Assembly: GCF_003443655.1 (NCBI RefSeq)
Contig: NZ_CP031941.1
Coordinates: forward strand, 3,036,501-3,100,500
DNA from: Nostoc sphaeroides
Lineage (GTDB): Bacteria; Cyanobacteriota; Cyanobacteriia; Cyanobacteriales; Nostocaceae
Direction of reading: 5' to 3'
DNA length: 64,000 bases
Below the pieces are notes generated by a model. The model did not search any database and was not told the origin of the DNA. It was given only the letters and a program-made list of their open reading frames with translations. Shown here piece by piece: positions 9,096-18,936 of the stretch; position 1 is the first letter of the stretch, and each line of letters opens with the position of its first letter. Made by a program: the position numbers and the translations under genes.

Positions 9096-9329
9096 TTAGG
9101 AGAACTTTTCCCAGGATTGGGCAACTAATTGGCTCAACCAGCGACGTTGTTGCTGATCCAACAGTGAATCATCTGCTAGCAACTGAGCGGTTAATTCTTC
9201 CAAAGATTGACCCTGAGCGCGGACAATTTTAATTACTCCAGCGATCGCACTGGCAACTAGTTCTTCATCAATCGGCTGTTGTCGCAGAGCAAAAATTTCC
9301 TGGGGACTGTCTGGAATGGGATAATTCAT
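9096..9329 (-). CDS. Small conserved-looking hypothetical protein
   Basis: This 77-residue soluble protein is predicted mostly helical, with a Gln/Leu-rich C-terminal half and an SLLDQQQRRWLSQLV stretch. There are no membrane helices or cysteine motifs. It is divergently transcribed from the CruA/CruP-like gene across a 160-bp gap. I do not recognise a named family. Coding is supported by its composition and the clean ATG. Confidence 0.55.
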   Translation of the reverse strand: MNYPIPDSPQEIFALRQQPIDEELVASAIAGVIKIVRAQGQSLEELTAQLLADDSLLDQQQRRWLSQLVAQSWEKFS

Positions 9330-9489
9330 GGCGTGGGTTTACAGAAATACAAAATGAACAATAAATTTGACAAATTCTTAAAATTTCTTCACTGAATCTT
9401 TACGAAAGTAATAGGGCGGAGTTTACCTTACTTTGTGCCTTCATAAAATCTGTCTTAGTGAGTAGATTGATCGGAGATGTCAGGAAACG

Positions 9490-11634
9490 ATGAGAGAAAT
9501 CCTTTATTTAGAAGTTCCAACTTCGGATATAGCAACTGTTCGTAGCTGGTTACAAACAGATTTTGAACCCGGAAATGGAGAAAAAGTGCTTACTTCGGAA
9601 GGCTTTCGCCTTAAAATCTCCAGTGCTACTACAACTGCTGGGGTGGCTCTTTCGGAAAACTTGCCTGCGGAACTTTCGGTATTTGTCTGGTCGGTGCAAC
9701 GAACTACTTATCTGAAAGTGTTTCGTTGGGCAGAACAACCCTTTCCCAAAGAGGGGCAGATTTTGCAACGCCTAACCAAAGAAATTAGAAGCCGTTTTCC
9801 GCATCATTACCCAGAACCGCCAGCGATTGATTTATCTAAGCAATCAATATTTGCAGCATTAGGCTCTGCTTACCCCCTCACCGTCAAGTATTTTCAGAAA
9901 ATGCCCAACGGTGAATACGATCTAACGCGTGCCTACTGGTGGGAACAGCGATGGCGCGAAGGAGTACGGAATCCTCAACAGCCGCGTCAGGTGGTGTTTT
10001 CCAGTCGAGGGGACAGGGGACTAGGGACTGGGGACTGGGGAAAAGGTAATCCCAATACCCAATCCCCAATCCCTAATCCCCACTACGACATCATCTACAT
10101 CGGTGGCGCACTAGGCGCAATTCATGCAGCATTGATGGCAAAACTCGGATATAAAGTCCTGCTGCTGGAACGAATGCCCTTTGGGCGGATGAACCGAGAA
10201 TGGAATATTTCCCGCGATGAGATTCAAAGCTTAGTTAACCTGGGTTTAGTCACCCCCGCTGAGTTAGAAACCATCATTGCTAGGGAATACAAAGACGGAT
10301 TCAATAAGTTTTTTGATGCTAATAATCCAGCCAAACTGCGATCGCCCGTCCTCCACACACCCACAGTCCTAAATTTAGGTTTAGATTCCGAAAAATGGCT
10401 CCAAATGTGTGGGCAAAAACTGCAAGCGGCAGGCGGTGATATCTGGGATGAAACAGAGTTTATCCGTGCAGATATTGATATATCACAAGTTATTGTCAAA
10501 GTCAAGCACTTACCCAGTCAGGTTGAGAAGCAAGTAAGTGGAAGATTGCTAATAGATGCAATGGGAACTGCATCGCCCATCGCTTGGCAATTAAATGGTG
10601 GTCGTGCTTTTGATAGTGTCTGTCCCACGGTGGGAGCGGCAATTGAGAGCGGATTTGAGCCGGAAGTATGGGATTCCCAGTATGGGGACGTGCTTTACAG
10701 TCATGGGGATATTTCGCGGGGAAGGCAGTTGATTTGGGAACTGTTTCCTGGGGCAGGTGAGGAACTGACGATTTATTTATTTCATTACCATGAGGTGAAT
10801 GCTGAAAATCCCGGTTCCTTGCTAGAGATGTACGAGGACTTTTTCACGATTTTGCCAGAGTATCGCAGGTGCGATATGGACAAATTGGTGTGGAAAAAGC
10901 CGACATTTGGGTATATACCAGGGCATTTTAGTGTGGGAAGTAGCGATCGCACAGTTGCCTTTGATCGATTGATTGCGATCGGTGATGCTGCATCACTCCA
11001 GTCTCCCCTCGTCTTCACCGGTTTTGGTTCGCTAGTTCGCAACTTAGAGCGTTTAACAACCCTGTTGGATACTGCTCTCAAACATGACTTGTTGAGTTTT
11101 CGCCACTTGAACCAAATTCGTGCTTACCAAAGCAACGTTTCCGTCACTTGGTTATTTTCCAAAGGCATGATGGTACCCACTGGGAAATTTTTACCACCCC
11201 AGCGCATTAACTCCATGCTCAACACCTTCTTTGGACTATTAGCAGACGAACCCCAAGAAGTAGCAGATAACTTTATTAAAGATAGGTGTGATTGGTTAAC
11301 CTTTAATCGGCTAGCACTTAAAGCTGCTAGGAAAAATCCCGCCTTACTTTTATGGATTTGGGAACTTGCTGGCCCTAGAGATTTAGGGCGATGGCTTGGT
11401 AGTTATTTCAACTTCGGTCGTCATGCCCTGATTAGTGCTTTGCTGAGTCCGTGGTTCGGTCGCTTCTTGAACCGGGTAGGTTTTTGGCTAGAACCCCGGA
11501 ATCCTGGCTTGTGGCTGTGGCTGTTGGCGATTAATTATGCGATCGCCACAGGCAAACCGCGATCGCGTGCTCAAGTAGTAAAAGCCAACCCAGAAGCCAT
11601 AATTCCGAAGTCAGAAGTAAGAATTAGTCATTAG
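9490..11634 (+). CDS. CruA/CruP-family lycopene cyclase-like flavoprotein
   Basis: This 714-residue protein has an N-terminal region (about 1-190) of unrecognised fold and then an FAD-binding domain starting DIIYIGGALGAIHAALMAK. LLLERMPFGRMNREWNISRDE is the motif shared by CruA and CruP. CruA cyclises lycopene in cyanobacteria and green sulfur bacteria; the CruP paralogue has a less settled role in limiting oxidative damage. From sequence alone I cannot separate them, although the length leans towards CruA. An AGGAA site precedes the ATG. Residues about 173-197 are repeat-encoded, and the final I-S-H-stop comes from a TCATTAG array. Confidence 0.8.
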   Translation: MREILYLEVPTSDIATVRSWLQTDFEPGNGEKVLTSEGFRLKISSATTTAGVALSENLPAELSVFVWSVQRTTYLKVFRWAEQPFPKEGQILQRLTKEIRSRFPHHYPEPPAIDLSKQSIFAALGSAYPLTVKYFQKMPNGEYDLTRAYWWEQRWREGVRNPQQPRQVVFSSRGDRGLGTGDWGKGNPNTQSPIPNPHYDIIYIGGALGAIHAALMAKLGYKVLLLERMPFGRMNREWNISRDEIQSLVNLGLVTPAELETIIAREYKDGFNKFFDANNPAKLRSPVLHTPTVLNLGLDSEKWLQMCGQKLQAAGGDIWDETEFIRADIDISQVIVKVKHLPSQVEKQVSGRLLIDAMGTASPIAWQLNGGRAFDSVCPTVGAAIESGFEPEVWDSQYGDVLYSHGDISRGRQLIWELFPGAGEELTIYLFHYHEVNAENPGSLLEMYEDFFTILPEYRRCDMDKLVWKKPTFGYIPGHFSVGSSDRTVAFDRLIAIGDAASLQSPLVFTGFGSLVRNLERLTTLLDTALKHDLLSFRHLNQIRAYQSNVSVTWLFSKGMMVPTGKFLPPQRINSMLNTFFGLLADEPQEVADNFIKDRCDWLTFNRLALKAARKNPALLLWIWELAGPRDLGRWLGSYFNFGRHALISALLSPWFGRFLNRVGFWLEPRNPGLWLWLLAINYAIATGKPRSRAQVVKANPEAIIPKSEVRISH
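10008..10080. repeat. STRR block inside the CruA/CruP-like gene
   Basis: GGGACTGGGGACTGGGG units are followed by AATCCCCAATCCCTAATCCC. This is the same repeat type and order as in cimA. It stays in frame and lies between the N-terminal region and the FAD-binding domain, encoding GLGTGDWGKG...SPIPNP. Confidence 0.9.
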
Positions 11635-11677
11635 TCATTAGTCATTGGTCATTAGTATTTAGACAAATGACAACTAA

Positions 11678-13228
11678 CTATTGACTCTTGGGGCGAAAAT
11701 TTGGTAGTTCCACAGATGCCAATGACTTACGCCCCTTGGGTGGACGCTGGGGATAAACCACTGGTGAAGGTGATGTATCATTGGTGTTATCACCTAATGA
11801 CTCTGGAGGCAAATCAGTTGCCGACAATTCCAAGTGTGTCAATTGTGATTCTGACCAGTAGTCTTCAGTTCCTTCAGGCGGCGTCTCAGTGTGAGGTGAA
11901 GTAGAAGAAACTGGTAAGTTATTGGCTGGTGAGACTACAGAATCTATTGTCCAAGAAGTGGAAGTAGTTGTAAAAGGATTAATTTCTGCTTCCAACTGGT
12001 TCTTTTGTGGATTTGCTAATTCCTCATCGTCTTCTAGGATTGTTGTTAAAGTCTCCCAAATAGGTGCATCAGCCTGATTACTATCCACATTGGTTTTTGG
12101 CACAGGTGGTGGTGATGCAGATGCTGGCTGGGAGATAAAAAACATTTGGATGAGACTATCTAATTGCTGATCTAAATTTGATGACCCTGAATTTGAAACA
12201 GCTTCTGGTGTCTCTGGGGAATCATCGATTTTTGGAGGAGGGGCCGATTCTGCTGGTGTTGACGAATCTTGCTTAACTGACCAGTTCCAAGAAGATGATG
12301 GCGTCGGAGTCGGTTCATTTGTTTGGAATGGAATTGGTGCTGACGGTTCGCCCCAAGAATTATCTAGATCATCAGTCAGGGATTCTGGTTCTGCTGACCA
12401 AGGTTGAATTGGCTGGGCATTAGGAAATAAAGATCGAGCTTTTCTAGAGAATCTTCCCTGGCTACTAGTTATGTCTTTGGGATGTTTTGCAGTATCTTCT
12501 AGCGAGTCATAGTTAGGAACCGATGTATCTAAACATTTTTCCAAAGCCGCTTTAAATTGCAGCGTTTGGCGTTGTTGTCGCATCAGTCTAGTACGTAACT
12601 CCCGACAAACAGTTTCTGATTGCAATAACTGCTGAGACTGTTCGCTGCTATTAGTGTGTAGCAACGTACATTCTCGCTCTAACTGGGCAAGGCGTTGTTG
12701 GCTGATTTGTAGCTGTGCTTTATAACTTTCGGTGAGAATTTCCTGGCGTTGAACAGTTTGTACAGCAGTTTCTAATTTTTGAAATAGGGATTTTATTTGT
12801 TCTTGAGCCGCAGCCAGTTCTTTTGCGTGTTGGTTGAGCATTGACTCACTAACGCTAGAACGCGTTTTCTGCCACTGCAAAACCTTTTCTGACTCAGCTA
12901 GATTATCTTTTAGCTGCTCCACTTGTTCATACAAGTTATTGTTAGCCGCACGCAATTCTTCGTTCAATGCCAGCAGGTTCTGAAATTCTGAGTCAATAAG
13001 TGCTTGTTTGCCGCTTTCAGGTTCTGCAACCCAGTCTTGCTGGGTGGTATCTTTTGAAAATTGTGTATCTTCAGCGGGCATGAGGAGTGGCAGTTTGCTG
13101 ACTGCCACATTGTCATTAGGCACAACTGAGTAAAACGGACAACTCGCCTGCTCCGATTGTGGCGAATTAGCAGAATTTAGGGATTCCATCACAACCCCCT
13201 TGTTTGAGGTGTTAGCTTCATTCATCAC
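11678..13228 (-). CDS. Large coiled-coil protein
   Basis: This 516-residue protein has a predicted coiled coil at about residues 80-240 (long runs rich in Gln, Glu, Leu and Lys, such as LRAANNNLYEQVEQLKDNLAE). A long Pro/Ser/Thr/Asp-rich, probably disordered region follows, and the C-terminus is basic. I see no catalytic motif, signal peptide or membrane helix. The architecture suggests a structural or scaffolding role, which is inference only. It is convergent with the flavoprotein gene. A second methionine (MESLNSANS) is an alternative start. Confidence 0.65.
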   Translation of the reverse strand: MMNEANTSNKGVVMESLNSANSPQSEQASCPFYSVVPNDNVAVSKLPLLMPAEDTQFSKDTTQQDWVAEPESGKQALIDSEFQNLLALNEELRAANNNLYEQVEQLKDNLAESEKVLQWQKTRSSVSESMLNQHAKELAAAQEQIKSLFQKLETAVQTVQRQEILTESYKAQLQISQQRLAQLERECTLLHTNSSEQSQQLLQSETVCRELRTRLMRQQRQTLQFKAALEKCLDTSVPNYDSLEDTAKHPKDITSSQGRFSRKARSLFPNAQPIQPWSAEPESLTDDLDNSWGEPSAPIPFQTNEPTPTPSSSWNWSVKQDSSTPAESAPPPKIDDSPETPEAVSNSGSSNLDQQLDSLIQMFFISQPASASPPPVPKTNVDSNQADAPIWETLTTILEDDEELANPQKNQLEAEINPFTTTSTSWTIDSVVSPANNLPVSSTSPHTETPPEGTEDYWSESQLTHLELSATDLPPESLGDNTNDTSPSPVVYPQRPPKGRKSLASVELPNFRPKSQ

Positions 13229-14357
13229 TCTTGACTCACCTGCTTAAAAATATTCAGCAGTGCTGGCATTAGCATTGCTTATTAACTGTGTCTAATCAGG
13301 GTTTGCTCTAGAAGCTAAGTTTAACTCTCTCCAAGCACCAGCAATTAATTATCAATTGGTGTTCCCCATTTTGTATCTAGACTGATGCCGTTATAACACT
13401 ACGATGCTCTTACCCGTCAAGAAAAGACGGAAGGGGAATTCAAGCTGTCTTTGGGGATAGGCGGCAGAGAAGAGAAAACCGATGCTTACAAACTAAACTG
13501 TATTGGCTGAGGAAGTTTTTCTACATAAAAAAACTGCCTCACCACATAAATTATTGTCTATAATCTCATCCCCCTTAATATCTAAATAAAAAATGTATCC
13601 CTGAATACGTTTTTACGCTGAGTTTTTTATTACTTAAGATAGATGTCAGTACAAGTATCTACTGTTCAATACTATTTTTGTAGTACTTACGTATTGGCAG
13701 AGACAATCAACTGTGACTTACCTCTAGTTAAAAGGCAGAGCTTTGTAATCTCTTGTAGGAGGTAAAGCCTCCTGGTTTAACGGGAGGTAAAGCCTGTGAA
13801 AGAGGCAGAGTAAGACTTTTAGCTTACCAAACTCATAATTCACATGATGGTCAATATGTAAAGTACTGAAGTATTATTTTGTTATTTTGGGCGATCGCTA
13901 TTTCATGTCAGCAAACAACTAAGAGCTTCTGCTAGAACTAAAATATCAGGAACCCATAATATTTTAGTGTAAATACTTATAAAGTTCTGTTGAAGAGGTA
14001 GTAATTTACTTAAGTAATATAATAAAATTCTTTTAAAGAATAATCTCAACTTGATAGGGGGTTTTTCTGAGTAAATACAGTCCTAGCAAGCAATTTCAAG
14101 CTTATTTAGCAATATTTAGCAAGAGGCTTTTCCTAACCATTTACCTTCAATATGTCAAGGTTGTTTAATGACTACAAGAAAATTGTTTAAAGTATACTTT
14201 ACTACTTATATTATAAATTACATTGTATATTAATAAACTAACAGCAAAAAATACTTAAGTAATTAAACGGATACAGTTTTTAATTCATCTATTAAATAAT
14301 AATTGGAATAACCGAGTTTTCCACTACGTATAGCGACATAAATAACACATATAAATT
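13229..14357. other. 1.1 kb gene-free stretch
   Basis: No ORF with coding character, tRNA or known RNA is visible. The right half is very A+T-rich. At about 13757-13792 a near-direct pair of GGAGGTAAAGCCT motifs forms a GGAGG/CCTCC hairpin of unknown meaning. A single HIP1-type site lies near 13890. The long region could be the 5' regulatory space of the cupin gene. Confidence 0.6.
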
Positions 14358-15143
14358 ATGCGACACTTAACCGAAACGCTATTACAAAAACAAGCCCAAA
14401 ATATTTGTCTTGAGTCCGAACTATTTAGCATTCCTATGGAAGATTGCCAGAAGTTCTACTGTCAGCGATTCCTAGAAGCGACAAAACTTGACTACACAAT
14501 GGCAGTCCATCCATCAAGTGCTTATTGGGTTATCAATTCTATCAAAGTTAATGAGAGTGAAAAAGACACGCACTTTCTATTTGTGTCAGAGGGCGAAGTT
14601 ACCCTCAACAGCAATAATGGAGAGTTCTTATTGCGAAAAAACTGCTTTGCCGCAGTTCCAGGGAACTTTTCTTTAGATGGTACAGCCCAAGTGTTAGTCG
14701 CAACGCGACTCAACTACACTGGACTTTTCACAATTGGGGGGCCTATTGAACCGTTAGGGCGATTGAATTATATTGATGGCTGCTCTTCAACAGTTCTGAT
14801 TAATCCTTTAAAACGTGGAGAACCTTGCTTGAATTTCCTCTACGTTCCTCCAGGTGTATCGCAAACTCCCCATACCCATCCCTCATTGCGGATCGGGCTT
14901 GTCGCTGCGGGTAGTGGAACTTGTCAGGTGGACGAAGGAACGTTCAAAATGGAGCCGGGAACGGTCTTCTGTCTTCCAGAAAACAAGTTACATAGCTTCA
15001 GTGCAATTGACGATTCCTTAAGAATCATTATCTATCATCCAGATTCTGATGTAGGCCCAACTGATGATTCCCATACGATGTTGAATAATACTTTTGTTGG
15101 AGAAAAGTCAGCCAAAGTTCTGGATGCGATTAGAACCAAATAA
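14358..15143 (+). CDS. Bicupin-like protein
   Basis: This 261-residue protein appears to contain two cupin-like halves. The C-terminal half carries the clearer motif, GVSQTPHTHPSLRIGLVAAG with a HxH pair, followed by the second motif PGTVFCLPENKLHSF. A metal site is therefore likely there, while the N-terminal half lacks the histidines. The family is too broad to name a reaction. It lies 230 bp upstream of a threonine aldolase-type gene on the same strand, separated by a repeat remnant, so joint function is possible but unproven. Confidence 0.7.
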   Translation: MRHLTETLLQKQAQNICLESELFSIPMEDCQKFYCQRFLEATKLDYTMAVHPSSAYWVINSIKVNESEKDTHFLFVSEGEVTLNSNNGEFLLRKNCFAAVPGNFSLDGTAQVLVATRLNYTGLFTIGGPIEPLGRLNYIDGCSSTVLINPLKRGEPCLNFLYVPPGVSQTPHTHPSLRIGLVAAGSGTCQVDEGTFKMEPGTVFCLPENKLHSFSAIDDSLRIIIYHPDSDVGPTDDSHTMLNNTFVGEKSAKVLDAIRTK

Positions 15144-15204
15144 CCACGCTCATCAGGTTTGCCTTTTCATTTGAGTATTGTAAAGGCAATCTTGTATTTA
15201 TTGA

Positions 15205-15350
15205 TAGCGGTTTTCACATCAGTGGAACACAACTTTTATGATGAAGCCAACTTGACTAAATGAGCATCCCTGATTTATCAGTCAACAGTCAACAGTCAAC
15301 AGTCAACAGTCAACGACTTTAAGTGGAATAATTTATTTTTTGGAGTTCCC
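15205..15350. repeat. Remnant of the 8439-type inverted-repeat element
   Basis: From about 15278 the sequence repeats AGTCAAC units and ends in GTGGAATAATTTATTTTTTGG-AGTTCCC, almost identical to the right end of the element at 8439-8725. The left end and the 76-bp core are missing. A TAGCGGTT-like motif near 15206 resembles the ends of another repeat family. The remnant stops 14 bp before the aldolase ribosome-binding site. Confidence 0.7.
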
Positions 15351-15373
15351 ATATACCTGCTCTAGGAGTGCTG

Positions 15374-16420
15374 ATGATTTTGCTAACAAGCGATACTGAA
15401 ACAAAGCCGACACAGGCGATGCGACAGGCGATCGCCACGGCTGAAGTTGGAGATGAGCAAAAAGGAGAAGATCCGACCGTTAACCAACTATTAGAACGGG
15501 TTGCAGATTTACTAGGCAAAGAAGCCGCTCTTTTCTTTGCCTGTGGAACCATTTGTAACTTTGTGGCAATCAAGACCCATACTCGCCCTGCTGATGTGGT
15601 GCTAGTAGAACAGATGGCACATATTATTCGAGCTGAATCGGGGGGTGCAGCGATGACTTCTGGTGTGCTGATGGAACCGATTGCCAGCGATCGAGGAATT
15701 TTTACAGTCAATGCTCTGGCTCAATCACTTGAAAGAGTCGCAACTGCTCCTTACCTTTACTCTGCAATTCCCCGCTTATTGTGTGTAGAGCAAACCCATA
15801 ATTTTGGAGGGGGTTCGGTTTGGCAGCTAAATGAACTACGTGAGGTTTGCGAGTTCTCTCGTCAAAAAGGTTTAGCTACCCACATGGACGGGGCACGACT
15901 TTTAAATGCAGTTGTTGCATCTCAAACTCCAGCCAAGTATTTTGCTGGCTGTGTTGATTCTGTCTGGATTGACTTTACTAAAGGACTAGGCGCACCAATC
16001 GGTGCTGTTCTTGCAGGTACACGGGAGTTCATCGCAGAAGCACGTCGATATAAACACATTTTTGGTGGCGCAATGCGTCAAGCTGGCATTGTTGCAGCAG
16101 GTTGTCTCTATGCGCTTGACCATCATGTTGAACGTCTACAAGAAGACCACGACAACGCAACTTATCTGGCTCAACGACTGAGTGAAATCGAAGGAATTAC
16201 AGTTCAAGATCCAAAACCTGAGACAAACATTGTTTTCTTTGATGTTTCAAGATTAGGACTCGACAAAGCCATGTTTCTCACTCTGTTACAGCAGGGTGGT
16301 GTGAAAATGGGAGCCGTTGGTCATTCTATTCGGGCAGTTACTCATTTAGATGTTTCGCGGGCTGATATCGATTTTGCGGTTGATGCTATTTCCAAAGTTG
16401 CGAAATCCTCATGGCACTAG
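15374..16420 (+). CDS. Low-specificity threonine aldolase family protein
   Basis: This is a PLP enzyme of the beta-eliminating lyase/threonine aldolase family (348 residues). It should cleave L-threonine or allo-threonine to glycine and acetaldehyde. Seen motifs are HIIRAESGG (H83), THMDGARL (D172/R175) and WIDFTKGLGAP, whose K203 is the probable PLP lysine. AGGAG at 15364-15368 places the start at the ATG at 15374 rather than the GTG at 15368. Related beta-hydroxy-aspartate or phenylserine aldolase specificities cannot be excluded. Confidence 0.88.
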   Translation: MILLTSDTETKPTQAMRQAIATAEVGDEQKGEDPTVNQLLERVADLLGKEAALFFACGTICNFVAIKTHTRPADVVLVEQMAHIIRAESGGAAMTSGVLMEPIASDRGIFTVNALAQSLERVATAPYLYSAIPRLLCVEQTHNFGGGSVWQLNELREVCEFSRQKGLATHMDGARLLNAVVASQTPAKYFAGCVDSVWIDFTKGLGAPIGAVLAGTREFIAEARRYKHIFGGAMRQAGIVAAGCLYALDHHVERLQEDHDNATYLAQRLSEIEGITVQDPKPETNIVFFDVSRLGLDKAMFLTLLQQGGVKMGAVGHSIRAVTHLDVSRADIDFAVDAISKVAKSSWH

Positions 16421-16610
16421 TACAGCGCGGCGTAAATAAACAGACCATTCAAAATCAACGGAACGCTTACTCTGTCTTAATTTTGAATTTTGAATGCGTG
16501 AATTTTGAATTCCGCCTTGCGGTACTAGGATAAGGGAGTAGCATTCCCCTACTCAAAATTCTTAACCATTCTGTTTTATCTCCCTTGTTCCCTGCTCCCT
16601 TGCCTCTATT

Positions 16611-18110
16611 TCAAGGTAGCCACCGGGGTCGAAATCCAGTTAAGGGTAGTTGTTCTGGTCTAATTTCAACAGTCGCAGCATCAGCGATGGGCAACAAAGG
16701 CATTAACCACAGACTACTAGTAGCAATAACATCTCCATCATCAGTTTTCAAAGTGTTTGTAGGTAATGATGCTGGAGGGTTTGGCTGCGGTACTACTTGA
16801 TCAAATAACAAGCCCAAACCGTCAGCAGATAAACTCATTTGCACATTCCGTTGAGCGGGAGGCAGTACTAGCAGTGGTTTCTGTTGCCCGGTTTTCAGGT
16901 CAATTGCCACTACATAAGGCTGTTCTATGTATTGTTCCTTGGATACTAGCTGTGTCAGCAAGCAATAGAGGGTGGGTGAGGCGATGTCAAATTGGCAACT
17001 GAGAATTGAGCCTGTTGTTTTTAATAGTTGTTTCTGCACACCTTGGTTTGTCACTAAAAACAAATCTCGCGTGTAATCTGTATTAAACTTTACCATCGCT
17101 GCTTGAGAGCCATCTTTAGAGAAAGCTTGTACCAAACCAAACTGCGGCAAAAAATCTAAAGGTTTACTAGCATCACCTTGCAGTGGTAAAATTGCTGCTC
17201 CCTGTCCTTGGGCAACTGCTACGGCTTTACTATCTGGCGTCACCATAAAGTCTCCCCCTGGCTGGCTTTTTAGGCGTTTAGGGGTGGGTTTTTCTGCTGA
17301 ACCGTCACTGGTTGCTGGCATAAACCATAGTCCAAAGTCACCGGGATTAGTTTTGTTTCCCCGTTGGATGACAATAGTTTGCCCATCAGGTGATAAGTCA
17401 AATTTCAGGTTTTGATAATCTTTACTATCTAAAACTAAGTCAACTTTGGCTTCTGGTTCTGTTTTTTGTCCAGATTTACTAGAAACGCCTGTTGTCACTG
17501 TATACAGTTGGGCTGAAAGTAAGTCTTGGTTGTTTGCGGCGCGAGCAGAAAATAAAATTTTCTCCCCATTAGGAAATGACTCAAAATCTATTACTATCAG
17601 GTCTTTGGGGGTAAGCACCCTTTTTTGCTCTTGGGTTAAGTTGTAAAGAACTAACCGTCCCTGTTCTTCTTTATCGGTTCCGATGTAAAGGATGACGCGA
17701 TCGCGTGTACGAAAGCTACCAACAAAGGGCTGTATCACCCGATTTTTGCCTTCTTGCTCGGCAAACTTATCTTTAGCTCCCTGTAACTGCACTTTATAAT
17801 TTGTGCCATAAGGTGCTGGTGTTACCAGTGTATAAACCATCCGCCGCCCAGCCCAACTGAATTTACCTGCTAGGGGTGGCTCGATTTTCAAGTTATCCTC
17901 GACGCTTTTTACTTCCATTGGGCGGCTGAAGGTGAGGGTGAAAGAATTATCTTCTGCCCCAATTTGTTGATTTTGCCAGGTAAAGTCCCGGACACGAGCA
18001 GTCACCACATCACCTTGCAATATAATTAACCCAATCAGCAAACTCAGCAGTAGCATTAGTGCGATCGCTATCCGATCTAGTGGTTGGATAAATGCTTTAG
18101 ATTTCGTCAT
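16611..18110 (-). CDS. Membrane-anchored Ig-like / TolB-like protein
   Basis: One N-terminal membrane helix (about 13-31) anchors the protein. Residues about 40-125 resemble a bacterial SbsA-type Ig-like domain (FTLTFSRPMEVKSV...). The remainder has TolB/WD40-like beta-propeller features (PNGEKILFSARAAN, SPDGQTIVIQ, TPDSKAVAVAQ). It is the last gene of a leftward operon after the permease and the TIGR03943 protein. The location outside the cytoplasm is inferred. The start codon sits in a TCATTAG-type array. Confidence 0.7.
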   Translation of the reverse strand: MTKSKAFIQPLDRIAIALMLLLSLLIGLIILQGDVVTARVRDFTWQNQQIGAEDNSFTLTFSRPMEVKSVEDNLKIEPPLAGKFSWAGRRMVYTLVTPAPYGTNYKVQLQGAKDKFAEQEGKNRVIQPFVGSFRTRDRVILYIGTDKEEQGRLVLYNLTQEQKRVLTPKDLIVIDFESFPNGEKILFSARAANNQDLLSAQLYTVTTGVSSKSGQKTEPEAKVDLVLDSKDYQNLKFDLSPDGQTIVIQRGNKTNPGDFGLWFMPATSDGSAEKPTPKRLKSQPGGDFMVTPDSKAVAVAQGQGAAILPLQGDASKPLDFLPQFGLVQAFSKDGSQAAMVKFNTDYTRDLFLVTNQGVQKQLLKTTGSILSCQFDIASPTLYCLLTQLVSKEQYIEQPYVVAIDLKTGQQKPLLVLPPAQRNVQMSLSADGLGLLFDQVVPQPNPPASLPTNTLKTDDGDVIATSSLWLMPLLPIADAATVEIRPEQLPLTGFRPRWLP

Positions 18111-18162
18111 TAGTCATTTGTCATTAGTCATTTGTCATTAGTCATTTGTCATCAACAAATGA

Positions 18163-18936
18163 CTAATAACTATAAGGATTTTGGGGTTGAGGAATCTTTT
18201 TCAGAGAGGTAGCGGCAATGGTAAGTTGGCGTTTACCTGCCAAATTTTCTGTTACCATTTGTCCTTCTACTTCCAGCCAGGTATCAGGGGAATAAGCTTC
18301 TTGATTGTTTGGGAGTTTGACGGGTAATCCTACAGGGTAAGCATCTGCTGCACAGCAAGTTAAGACAAATCGCGCTAAGAACAAATATTCTTTTCCTATA
18401 TCTGGCGGGTGGATAACAAATCCCTCTACCTTTACTTTTTGTCCCGTATATGCATCTGGCTCTGGATAGACATTGACAGTGCGTACCCAGTCTACAAGCG
18501 ATCGCTCCTCTGGACGAACAGTAACTCGAAAGGCTTGGGGTTTGACACGCGTGCTTCCCAATAAATCAGCCGTCACACCCCTTTGGAGTGCTTTGTCACT
18601 AGCAAAAACTTGCGGTGTAATAATAAAACCTAGAATCGCTGTCGTTAACAACAAAACACTGCCCCAACCAGGGGGAAATAAACTAATATGCTGGGTATTT
18701 GGCGTAACATCACGGCGACGTCTTTGCCAAAGTTCCTGCATCTTAAAGAAACCAATAATGATGAAGCTGATACCAGTTACAACCACAAACCAAATGTAAT
18801 TTGGGTGAATTAACAGGTTCAGCTTGTTAGTTAGCCAATATCTCAACATTAAAATGCCCCAAGCTGTAATTGCTAGAGGATCGAGCCAAGGGAGTAACAG
18901 ATTTGGAATTTTTGATTTGGAATTTTTGTTAGTCAT
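18163..18936 (-). CDS. TIGR03943 family (YcgQ-like) membrane protein
   Basis: This 257-residue protein has membrane helices at about 15-30, 45-65 and 85-105, then a C-terminal domain with VKVEGFVIHPPD and VLTCCAADAYPVGLPV. These are hallmarks of the TIGR03943/DUF1980 family, which pairs with DUF318 permeases (YcgQ/YcgR in Bacillus). The paired Cys residues may bind metal. It lies directly downstream of that permease here. Start and stop codons both fall in TCATTAG/TCATTTG repeat arrays. Substrate is unknown. Confidence 0.85.
   Translation of the reverse strand: MTNKNSKSKIPNLLLPWLDPLAITAWGILMLRYWLTNKLNLLIHPNYIWFVVVTGISFIIIGFFKMQELWQRRRRDVTPNTQHISLFPPGWGSVLLLTTAILGFIITPQVFASDKALQRGVTADLLGSTRVKPQAFRVTVRPEERSLVDWVRTVNVYPEPDAYTGQKVKVEGFVIHPPDIGKEYLFLARFVLTCCAADAYPVGLPVKLPNNQEAYSPDTWLEVEGQMVTENLAGKRQLTIAATSLKKIPQPQNPYSY

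Noticed and set aside
13757..13792. Possible regulatory hairpin (GGAGGTAAAGCCTCC)
   Set aside because: It is a short imperfect tandem/palindrome in a gene-free region with no gene close enough to link it to.
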